This document shows, one piece after another, positions 7,163-13,862 of a stretch of 13,862 nt of DNA. Source of the stretch: Albugo candida (lineage: Eukaryota > Oomycota > Peronosporomycetes > Albuginales > Albuginaceae); assembly GCA_905220665.1 (NCBI GenBank), contig CAJNAR010000134.1, forward strand, positions 1 to 13,862, given 5' to 3'. The translations under genes and the position numbers were made by a program. Every line of letters begins with the position of its first letter. Within the stretch, counting starts at the first letter, position 1. Below the pieces are notes generated by a model that saw only the letters and a program-made list of their open reading frames with translations, was not told where the DNA came from and searched no databases.

Positions 7163-8341
7163 ATGTCTTTAAAAAAAATTAAAAATTTTTCAATAAATTT
7201 TGGTCCACAACATCCAGCTGCTCATGGAGTTTTAAGATTAATTTTAGAATTAAATGGAGAAGTTGTAAAAAAAGCTGATCCTCATATAGGATTATTACAT
7301 AGAGGTACTGAAAAATTAATTGAATATAAAAATTATTTACAAGCTTTACCTTATTTTGATAGATTAGATTATGTTTCAATGATGTGTCAAGAACATGCAT
7401 ATGTTTTAGCGATTGAAAAATTATTAAATTGTAATATACCTTTAAGATCTCAATATATTCGTGTCTTATTTTCAGAAATAACTCGTATTTTAAATCATTT
7501 ATTAGCTATAAGTTGTCATGCATTAGATATAGGTGCTATGACACCGTATTTCTGGGGATTTGAAGAAAGAGAAAAATTATTAGAATTTTATGAAAGGGTT
7601 TCTGGTGCTCGAATGCATTCAAGTTATTTTAGACCTGGAGGTGTTAATAATGATTTACCTAAAGGTTTATTAAATGATATTTTTATTTTTTGTAATCAAT
7701 TTAATACACGTTTAGATGAAATTGAAGAATTATTAACCGATAATCGGATTTGGAAACAACGTTTAGTAAATATAGGTAAAATTACAGCAAAAGATGCTTT
7801 AAATTTAGGTTTTAGTGGTGTTATGTTAAGAGGATCTGGTGTATTATGGGATTTAAGAAAAACACAACCTTATGAGATTTATGATAAATTAGATTTTGAT
7901 ATACCTATAGGTACAAATGGGGATTGTTTTGATCGTTATTTAATACGTTTAGAGGAAATGCGTCAATCAATAAAAATTATATTTCAAATTATTAATAATA
8001 TTCCAAAAGGATCAATAAAAATAAATGATGAAAAAATAATAAATCCTAATAGAAAATTAATAAAAAATTCTATGGAATCTTTAATCCATCATTTTAAATA
8101 TTTTTCAGAAAATATTTCTTTAAATAAAGGTGAAACTTATACATTAATAGAAGCCCCTAAAGGAGAATATGGTGTATATTTAGTTTCAAATGGTACAAAT
8201 AAACCTTATAGATGTAAAATAAAATCGCCAGGATTTGTTCATTTACAAGCTTTAGATTTTATGTGTAAAAATCATATGTTAGCGGATGTAGTTACAATTA
8301 TAGGAACACAAGATATTGTGTTCGGTGAAATAGATAGATAA
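7163..8341 (+). CDS. nad7: NADH dehydrogenase subunit 7 (49-kDa subunit, complex I)
   Basis: Complete 392-residue peripheral-arm subunit (NuoD/NDUFS2 family) that helps form the quinone-binding site next to Fe-S cluster N2. Family landmarks in order: [14 protein letters not shown] (residues 13-26), [12 protein letters not shown] (41-52), the [11 protein letters not shown] region, [59 protein letters not shown], and the C-terminal [19 protein letters not shown]. Start ATG 7163 matches the family N-terminus and the stop is TAA. The frame is intact, so this gene is a good quality control for the window. It is first in the rightward gene string. Confidence 0.98.
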   Translation: MSLKKIKNFSINFGPQHPAAHGVLRLILELNGEVVKKADPHIGLLHRGTEKLIEYKNYLQALPYFDRLDYVSMMCQEHAYVLAIEKLLNCNIPLRSQYIRVLFSEITRILNHLLAISCHALDIGAMTPYFWGFEEREKLLEFYERVSGARMHSSYFRPGGVNNDLPKGLLNDIFIFCNQFNTRLDEIEELLTDNRIWKQRLVNIGKITAKDALNLGFSGVMLRGSGVLWDLRKTQPYEIYDKLDFDIPIGTNGDCFDRYLIRLEEMRQSIKIIFQIINNIPKGSIKINDEKIINPNRKLIKNSMESLIHHFKYFSENISLNKGETYTLIEAPKGEYGVYLVSNGTNKPYRCKIKSPGFVHLQALDFMCKNHMLADVVTIIGTQDIVFGEIDR

Positions 8342-8353
8342 ATAAATAAAATT

Positions 8354-8802
8354 ATGAATAAAAATAAAATAAAAAAATATAAAAATTTATATAATTTAAA
8401 TAAATTTATAAATATAAAACAAAAAAAAAACAAATTTATTTATATAGATATAATAATTTAACTATAAAAGAATTATTTTTATTAAAAAAAAAATTAAAAG
8501 AAAAAAATTTTTTTTTAATAAAAATAAAAAAAAAATTAATAACAACAAAATATAAAACAGGTCAAGGATCAAATTTAATTATTTTTAATAAAAATTATAA
8601 TAATTTATTATCAAATTTATTTTTAGAAAAAAAATTACAATTAATTTATTTACATTATTTTAATAATTTTTTTTATAATAAAAAAATAAATAATATTTTT
8701 TTTTTTTTAAAAAAAAAAAAAATTAATAATAATTTAATAAATAATTTTTTAGTTTTTTTACATTATTTAAGAGAAATAAAAAATAAGGCATATATAACTT
8801 AA
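8354..8802 (+). CDS. rpl10: Probable ribosomal protein L10 (uL10m), one frameshift
   Basis: The gap between nad7 and trnH holds a Lys/Asn-rich reading frame in two pieces. ATG 8354 opens 35 codons ending KNKFIYIDIIII. A second frame runs open from 8404 to TAA 8800-8802. Joining them near 8448-8452 gives FIYID then NNLTIKELFLLKKKLKEKN, FFLIKIKKKLI, TGQGSNLIIFN and FLVFLHYLREIKN. This order resembles bacterial L10: LT-x-EL-x-x-L+ helix, vvKNtL strand, GPtlIaf, and a C-terminal LvrtLaavRdaKE helix. The L10 identity is my pattern match only; another divergent ribosomal protein or a lineage-specific ORF is possible. Its end overlaps trnH by 16 nt, so processing of the tRNA would cut the message. 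Confidence 0.45.
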
Positions 8803-8859
8803 TGGTAGAGTTTCAGGTTGTGGTTCTGAATGTTGTGGGTTCGAATCCCACTATTTGCC
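8787..8859 (+). tRNA. trnH: tRNA-His (GTG)
   Basis: Acceptor GCATATA pairs with TATTTGC (one T-T mismatch), and the extra G at 8787 faces C 8859, the G-1:C73 pair that identifies histidine tRNAs. Anticodon loop TTGTGGT carries GTG. The T-arm is GTGGG-TTCGAAT-CCCAC. It overlaps the 3' end of the rpl10-like frame and lies 21 bp before nad4. Confidence 0.93.
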
Positions 8860-8880
8860 CTATTTATATATAAAACTATT

Positions 8881-10353
8881 ATGACTTTAATTATAAAAAA
8901 TATATTAACAATTTTACTTTTTTTACCTTTATTTTCAATTCTTATTTTAACTTTTTTAAAAAATAAAAAAATAATTAAAAATTTTAGCATTTTTATATCA
9001 TTTTTTATTTTTTTAATATCTCTTTTTCTTTGGATTTTTTTTGATAAATCTTCTTCTAATTTTCAATTTTTAATTAAATTTAATTGGATAGATTTTTTAA
9101 ATATTTCTATTTTCTTTGGGATTGATGGTATTTCTTTATTTTTTGTAATATTAACAACATTTTTAATTCCTATTTGTATGTTAATTGGATATGAAACAAT
9201 AAACAAAAATATTAAAGAATATTTTATATTATATTTTATTTTAGAATTTTGTTTACTTGTTTCATTTACTGTTTTTTTTTAATATTTTATATTTTTTTTT
9301 AAACTGCTTTAATACCTATGTTTTTTATTATAGGTATATGGGGTTCCCGTGAAAGAAAAAGAAAAGCATCTTATTTATTTTTTATGTATACTTTAGCTGG
9401 TTCTTTATTTATGTTTATTGCAATTATTCATATAATAATAACGACTGGTACAAGTGATTATCAGATTTTATTTTATAATAAATTTAATCCATTTTATGAA
9501 AAAATTTATTGTATTGCTTTTTTTTCATTTGCTGTTAAAGTACCTATGTTACCTTTTCATATTTGGTTACCAGAAGCACATGTAGAAGCTCCAACTTCAG
9601 GATCAGTTTTATTAGCAGGCATTTTATTAAAATTAGGTTCTTATGGAATGTTAAGATTTTTGATTCCCTTATTTACGCAATCAACTTTATATTTTTCACC
9701 TTATTTTTTTTTAATTGCATTAATATCTATAATTTATTCGTCATTAACTGCAATAAGACAAACTGATTTAAAAAAAATAATAGCATATGCTTCGGTAGCT
9801 CATATGAATTTTATTATTTTAGGACTTTTCTCTGTTAATTTACAAGGAATTGAAGGTAGTATTATTCAAATGATTAGTCATGGTTTTATATCTAGTGGTT
9901 TATTTTTTTCGATTGGATGTTTATATGATCGTTATCATACTCGTTTTATTTTTTATTATGGAGGATTAGTTCATACTATGCCTTTATTTTGTACAGTATT
10001 ATTTATTTATATATTATCTAATATGTCTATTCCAGGTTCTAGTAGTTTTGTAGGTGAATTATTAATAATAACAGGAGTTTTTGATTATAATACTGTAATA
10101 GCTTTTTATCCATTATAGGTATGTTTTTAGGAGGTATTTATTCGCTTTTATTTATAATAGGATATGTTTTGGTAATATAAAAAATATTTATTTAAAAATT
10201 TTTTATGATTTGACTTATAGAGAATTTTTAATTCATTTAATTTTAATATTTAATATTTTTTTATTAGGTATTTATCCGACTCTTTTTGAAAGTTATTTAC
10301 ATGAAAGTATTTCAAAAATTATAGTTCATATAGAATATTCATTTATAGTTTAA
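8881..10353 (+). CDS. nad4: NADH dehydrogenase subunit 4 (complex I), with at least three frameshifts
   Basis: Antiporter-like membrane subunit of complex I, about 490 codons, typical length. Start ATG 8881 gives MTLIIKNILTILLFLPLFS. The first frame runs to 9282 and includes FFGIDGISLFFVILTTFLIP and EYFILYFILEF. After T runs at 9271-9300 the second frame resumes at LIPMFFIIGIWGSRERKRKA and continues through PFHIWLPEAHVEAPTSGSV, LLKLGSYGMLRF, DLKKIIAYASVAHMNF and SIPGSSSFVGELLI to 10118. A third frame gives IIGMFLGGIYS, and a fourth ends TYREFLIHLILIFN, GIYPTLFESYL, with TAA at 10351-10353. Where relatives have a short Leu-Asp-containing stretch before the IFFE-LIP segment, homopolymers replace it, suggesting lost bases. 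The content is that of a real nad4. Confidence 0.93.
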
Positions 10354-10354
10354 A

Positions 10355-10377
10355 TATAATAATAATTTGTTATTATA
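10355..10377 (+). other. Possible stem-loop after nad4
   Basis: TATAATAA (10355-10362) and its reverse complement at 10370-10377 form an 8-bp stem with a 7-nt loop, starting 2 nt past the nad4 stop. It could be a 3'-end or processing signal between nad4 and atp6. A chance origin in AT-rich sequence is also plausible. Confidence 0.3.
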
Positions 10378-10408
10378 ATAGTTTTTGAATGGTATTAGTA
10401 CTCATAAA

Positions 10409-11133
10409 ATGATAATATTTCTCCTTTAGAACAATTTCAAATTTTACCTATAGTAAAAATTTTTTTTTTTTTATTAACTAATTCAAGTATAATTTTATTA
10501 TTATTAACTTTTTTTTTTTTTTTTATTTCAATCTTGAATAAATTTATTCCAAATGTATTACAACAAATATATGAAATAATATATAATATAGTAATAGAAT
10601 TATCTTATTCAAATATAGGTTTAAAAAGTAAAAATTTTATTCCTTTAATTTTTACTATTTTTTTTTTTTTATTATGTTGTAATTTAATAGGAATTGTTCC
10701 TTATAGTTTTACTGTAACAAGTCATTTAATAATTACGTTTACTTTAGCTTTAATATTATTTATAGGATATAATATAATTGGAATAAAAAAACATAAAATA
10801 AATTTTTTAAATTTATTATTACCAAGTGGTGCTAGTATTTTTTTAGTACCTTTATTAGTTCCTATTGAATTAGTTTCATATATTTTTAGAGTTATTAGTT
10901 TACCAGTTAGATTATTTGCAAATATGATGGCTGGTCATACTTTATTAAAAGTAATTGCAAGTTTTTCTTGGAAAATGTTAAATGGTAATTTTTTTATTTT
11001 TTTAGGTCATTTTATACCTTTAATTTTATTAGTATTATTAATAGGATTAGAAATAGGTGTAAGTATTATTCAATCATTTGTTTTTACAATTTTAACTTGT
11101 ATGTATATAAATGATGCTTTAAATTTACATTAA
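10409..11133 (+). CDS. atp6: ATP synthase Fo subunit a (subunit 6)
   Basis: Membrane subunit forming the proton half-channels of ATP synthase. The conserved N-terminus SPLEQFQILP begins at 10420, and the frame is open from there to TAA at 11131-11133. The essential arginine sits in SLPVRLFANMMAGH (Arg codon 10909-10911); FLVPLLVPIELVSYIFR precedes it, and a C-terminal helix rich in LVLLIGLEIGVSIIQSFVF follows. At about 240 residues the length is normal. The start is unclear: this frame has a TAA at 10405-10407 and no ATG before SPLEQ. The ATG at 10409 is out of frame and would give the usual short leader only if one base were missing or extra at 10412-10419. A non-ATG start such as ATT 10417 is the alternative. 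The TTG at 10534 is internal. Confidence 0.93.
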
Positions 11134-11150
11134 TTTTTAAAATTAAAAAA

Positions 11151-11223
11151 GCTCTTTTAGTCTAATCGGTTAGGACCTTGCCTTTTCACGGCAAAAAAAC
11201 GGGTTCGAATCCCGTAAAGAGTA
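11151..11223 (+). tRNA. trnE: tRNA-Glu (TTC)
   Basis: Acceptor GCTCTTT pairs with AAAGAGT (G-T end pair), with discriminator A. Anticodon stem TTGCC/GGCAA has loop TTTTCAC with TTC. The T-arm is ACGGG-TTCGAAT-CCCGT. It begins 17 bp after atp6. Confidence 0.95.
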
Positions 11224-11236
11224 TTTTTTAATTTTT

Positions 11237-11310
11237 GGAAAAATAGCTTAGTTGGTTAGAGTAATAACTTGTCACGTTATAAGTCACGGGTTCGAATCCC
11301 GTTTTTTCCG
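11237..11310 (+). tRNA. trnD: tRNA-Asp (GTC)
   Basis: Acceptor GGAAAAA pairs with TTTTTCC, with discriminator G as usual for Asp. Anticodon stem ATAAC/GTTAT has loop TTGTCAC with GTC. The T-arm is ACGGG-TTCGAAT-CCCGT, identical to that of the neighbouring tRNA-Glu. nad3 starts 19 bp downstream. Confidence 0.95.
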
Positions 11311-11329
11311 AAAAATTTAATTAAAATAT

Positions 11330-11692
11330 ATGTTATTAAATTATTTGAACGTTTTTATATATTTAATATTTAGCTTATCTTTATCGATTTTTCTTTTTTG
11401 TTTTTCTTTTTTTTTAATAAAACAAAAAGACGATGTAGAAAAATTAACTGCATATGAATGTGGTTTTAACCCTTATAATGATGCTAGAAAAATTTTCGAC
11501 GTAAAATTTTATCTAGTAGCTATACTTTTTATTATTTTTGATTTAGAAGCAATTTTTATTTTTCCTTGGGCTTTAACATTAGATGTAAATTTTTTTTTTG
11601 GGTTTTGGTCTATGATTGATTTTTTAATTGAACTTATTTTTGGTTTTATTTATATTAGAATGGGATTAATTAAAATAATTATTAATTATTAA
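11330..11692 (+). CDS. nad3: NADH dehydrogenase subunit 3 (complex I)
   Basis: Complete 120-residue membrane subunit of complex I with an intact frame. Three membrane segments are visible at about residues 7-30, 59-80 and 88-110. The conserved loop KLTAYECGFNPYNDARKIFDVKFYL is present in full (spanning residues 39-62), including the YECGF cysteine near the quinone site, followed by FDLEAIFIFPWAL. ATG 11330 gives the normal length. It lies between trnD and cox3. Confidence 0.97.
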   Translation: MLLNYLNVFIYLIFSLSLSIFLFCFSFFLIKQKDDVEKLTAYECGFNPYNDARKIFDVKFYLVAILFIIFDLEAIFIFPWALTLDVNFFFGFWSMIDFLIELIFGFIYIRMGLIKIIINY

Positions 11693-11734
11693 TTATTTTA
11701 TTAAAATAATAAAAATGGATAAATTTTTTTTTAA

Positions 11735-12605
11735 ATGCATATAAAATATAAAAATATTTTTTTAAAAAAAAAAATACATCAAAAAAATAATATTTTTTTT
11801 GAAAATATAACACAAAATTTCAAAAATACACATAAACATCCTTATCATATTGTAGATTCAAGTCCTTGGCCTTTTATTATTTCTTTTGGACTTTTTTTTT
11901 TTTACATTTGGTTTAAGTATGTTTTTTCATAATTATATAGGTAGTAAATTTTTAATATTTATAGGTTTTTTAATTATTGTTTTAACAATGTTTACTTGGT
12001 TTAGAGATATAATAAGAGAAGCTGTTTATGAAGGTCAACATACAAAACAAGTTCAATTAGGTTTAAGAAGTGGTATGTTATTATTTATTTTTAGTGAATT
12101 ATTGTTTTTTATAAGCTTTTTTTCATTCTTCTTTATCGCCTACACCAAATATAGGATCTATTTGGCCACCTTTAGGTATTGAAACTATAAATCCTTGGGT
12201 CTTCCTTTATTAAATACTATTATATTATTAACATCAGGTGCAACTATTACTTGGTCACATCATTCAATAATTTTAGGTGATCGTCGTAATTCTATAATTA
12301 GTTTATTAATAACTTTAGGTTTAGCTTTATTTTTTATTTTTATTCAGGCATTTGAATATATTGAAAGTAATTTTAACATTTCTGATGGTATTTATGGAAC
12401 TACTTTTTTTTTACTTACAGGTTTTCATGGTATTCATGTAATAATTGGTATGATATTTATATTAATAAGTACTTTACGTTTAATAAATTATCATTTTAGC
12501 AAACAACATCATTTTGGTTTTGAAGCTGCAGCTTGGTATTGGCATTTTGTTGATGTTGTATGGTTATTTCTTTTCATTGTTGTTTATTGGTGGGGTGGAA
12601 GATAA
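11735..12605 (+). CDS. cox3: Cytochrome c oxidase subunit III, with three frame breaks
   Basis: Seven-helix subunit of complex IV. ATG 11735 gives an unusual Lys/Asn-rich leader of about 35 residues before the normal start [14 protein letters not shown] run of 12 (11892-11903) shifts the frame; it resumes as [33 protein letters not shown] and [17 protein letters not shown]. At 12117-12123 the expected FFWAFFHSS is shortened: Trp-Ala-Phe is missing and the frame changes, consistent with 11 lost nt. [19 protein letters not shown] then reads in another frame, and one missing G at 12197-12199 shifts to the last block: [52 protein letters not shown]. The TAA stop (12603-12605) lies just inside the inverted repeat. 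Confidence 0.93.
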
Positions 12606-12690
12606 AAAAACTTTATCAACTGAATTAGACTTACAATTAAATAAAATAGCAACTATTTTTACAAATAATTTTTTAAATTTAAAAAATTAA
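12601..12690 (+). pseudogene. Copy of the atp1 3' end (29 codons plus stop)
   Basis: Reads [20 protein letters not shown] and on to the stop, identical to the C-terminus of atp1. It has no start codon or upstream part because the repeat border cuts the gene. It overlaps the cox3 stop codon in another frame. It is presumably non-functional as protein, though it could serve as a 3' untranslated region for cox3. Confidence 0.92.
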
Positions 12691-12698
12691 TTTTTATT

Positions 12699-12726
12699 AA
12701 AATATTACATATATATGTAATATTTT
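12699..12726. repeat. Perfect 28-bp palindrome, right-arm copy
   Basis: Identical to the element at 2336-2363, here between the atp1 tail and the second nad5. Its presence after cox3 means both gene strings carry the same potential hairpin just before nad5. Confidence 0.85.
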
Positions 12727-12741
12727 ATATTTTTAAAAAAT

Positions 12742-13862
12742 ATGTTATTATTATTATTAATTTTTTTACCTTTTTTTGGATCAATTACTTCAGGATTTTT
12801 GGTTTTTATTTAGGACGTAAAAATTCTGCAATTATAACTACATTATTAACTTTTTTAAGTTTTTTTTTTTCGTTAATTATTTTCTATAATTCAATTTTAT
12901 ATAATTATGAATATTTAATTTATTTAATGACTTGGATAAATAGTGGATTATTTACTTGTAATTGAGTTTCTTGTTTGATACTTTAACTATGAATATGTTA
13001 ATTGTTGTTACAAGTATTTCAACTTTAGTTCATTTATATTCATATAAATATATGATAAATGATCCACATCTTTCTAGATTTATGTCATATTTATCTTTAT
13101 TTACTTTTTTTATGATTATATTAATAACTGGTGATAATTTTATTCAATTATTTGTAGGTTGGGAAGGTGTAGGATTTTGCTCGTTTTTACTTATTAATTT
13201 TTGGTTTTCAAGATTACAGGCAAATAAAGCGGCTATTAAAGCTATGTTAGTAAATAGAATAAGTGATTTAATATTAATATTAGGTATTTTAATTATTTTT
13301 TATAATTTACAAACAGTTGAATATTTTAGTACCTTTGCTTCAATTATTTTATTACAAAATTTTACTTGTTTTTTTTTTCTTTTGAAATAAATTTAATAGA
13401 TATTATTTGTATTTTAATTTTTATAGGAGCTATGGGTAAATCAGCACAAATTTTTTTACACATTTGGTTACCTGATGCTATGGAAGGACCTACACCTGTA
13501 TCAGCACTTATACATGCTGCAACTATGGTAACTGCTGGTGTTTATTTAGTTTCTAGATGTTCACCTATTTTTGATATTCTTGTTTATCTTTAAAAATAAT
13601 AACAATTATAGGAGCATCTACTGCTTTTTTGCAAGTACTGTAGGTTTAGTACAAAATGATTTTAAAAAAATTGTGGCATATTCAACTTGCAGTCAATTGG
13701 GATATATGTTTTTTGCTTGTGGTTTATCTAATTATCCTTTAGCTATTTTTCATTTATCAAATCATGCGTATTTTAAAGCTTTATTATTTTTATGCTCTGG
13801 TGCTGTTATTCATGCTATGAGAGATGAACAAGATATACGTAAAATGGGGGGATTGCGAAGAT
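12742..13862 (+). CDS. nad5: NADH dehydrogenase subunit 5, right copy, 5' part only
   Basis: Second copy of nad5, starting at ATG 12742 and running off the window in KMGGLRR. It has the same conserved blocks as the left copy ([43 protein letters not shown]). Frame breaks differ between the arms. The T run at 12860-12870 is in frame here but not in the left arm. Missing bases at 12796-12800, 12964, 13574 and 13625-13630 break this copy but not the left one. The T run at 13370-13379 breaks both. Because the arms complement each other at nearly all sites, the real gene is probably intact. Confidence 0.92.

Larger units (their letters stand above)
12600..13862 (+). repeat. Large inverted repeat, right arm (cut by window end)
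   Basis: Reverse complement of 1198-2462. The border is at 12600, directly after the cox3 coding region and including its stop codon. It carries the atp1 tail, the palindrome and the first part of nad5. Relative to the left arm I find five 1-base indels: a T run at 12796-12800 is one shorter, a T run at 12860-12870 one longer, a G is missing near 12964, an A near 13574, and a T run at 13625-13630 is one shorter. I saw no substitutions, except the very last base. Confidence 0.93.

Noticed and set aside
7179..7400. 73-codon - strand frame inside nad7
   Set aside because: Lies wholly within the intact, conserved nad7 on the other strand; it is a shadow frame with no recognisable protein.
8799..8990. 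63-codon - strand frame over trnH and the nad4 start
   Set aside because: Antisense to a convincing tRNA and to the conserved nad4 N-terminus.
9563..9766. 67-codon + strand frame inside nad4
   Set aside because: Out-of-frame shadow of the conserved nad4 block with the HIWLPEAHVEAP motif.
10534..10536. TTG as the start codon of atp6
   Set aside because: The same frame continues upstream with the conserved SPLEQFQILP N-terminus, so this TTG is an internal leucine codon.
11886..12182. Separate small membrane protein gene starting [11 protein letters not shown]
   Set aside because: It is the second reading block of cox3 after a homopolymer frameshift; the conserved Cox3 sequence continues across the break.
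5527..13393. Widespread programmed frameshifting or insertional RNA editing as the cause of all frame breaks
   Set aside because: The repeat arms show that most breaks in one copy are absent in the other, and most breaks elsewhere sit in homopolymers, so indel errors explain them better. The idea remains open only for the shared nad5 T run and for rps12.
1..13862. CRISPR array, insertion sequence, plasmid or phage genes
   Set aside because: No regularly spaced repeats, transposase, integrase or phage-like frames were seen; the whole window is accounted for by mitochondrial genes and short spacers.
1..13862. Group I or II intron or homing endonuclease
   Set aside because: No LAGLIDADG, GIY-YIG or reverse transcriptase motif was seen, and genes are continuous apart from short indels; the 44-nt rps12 insert is far too small for an intron of these types.

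Overview
This window looks like a protist mitochondrial genome. It is extremely AT-rich, densely packed on both strands, and carries nad2, nad3, nad4, nad5, nad7, cox3, atp1, atp6, rps7, rps10 and rps12, a probable rpl10, and twelve tRNA genes. Keeping atp1, nad7 and several ribosomal protein genes on organellar DNA marks a gene-rich mitochondrion, as in stramenopiles, jakobids or amoebozoans. The lineage cannot be fixed from the sequence alone. Clear TTA leucine codons exclude the thraustochytrid code (TTA as stop).

Layout: a single-copy region of about 10.1 kb (2463-12599) lies between two arms of a large inverted repeat. The left arm (1198-2462 at least) is the reverse complement of 12600-13861. 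The right arm is cut by the window end, so the full arm length is unknown. Left end: tRNA-Asn, -Ser, -Met and -Pro on the + strand, facing nad5 on the - strand. From a divergent start point near 7070-7162, nad2, trnF, rps10, trnR, trnQ, trnI, trnV, rps12, rps7, atp1 and nad5 run leftward. In the other direction nad7, rpl10?, trnH, nad4, atp6, trnE, trnD, nad3, cox3 and a second nad5 run rightward. The repeat therefore places one nad5 at the end of each gene string. Its junction falls inside the atp1 3' end on one side and exactly at the cox3 stop codon on the other, leaving a 29-codon atp1 tail after cox3.

Function: the nad genes encode membrane (2, 3, 4, 5) and peripheral (7) subunits of respiratory complex I, cox3 a subunit of complex IV, and atp1 and atp6 the F1 alpha and Fo a subunits of ATP synthase. 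The rps and rpl genes and tRNAs serve mitochondrial translation.

Reading frames: atp1, nad7, nad3, rps7 and rps10 are intact. nad2, nad4, nad5, cox3, rps12, the rpl10 candidate and the atp6 start are each broken by small indels, mostly at homopolymers. The two repeat arms differ from each other by five 1-base indels and I saw no substitutions between them, which points to sequencing or assembly indels for most breaks. Three changes are not of that kind: a 10-bp tandem duplication and a 44-bp GC-rich insertion in rps12, and an apparent 11-nt loss in cox3. Two in-frame TGA codons (nad2, rps12), and the absence of any secure TGA stop, raise the possibility that UGA encodes Trp.
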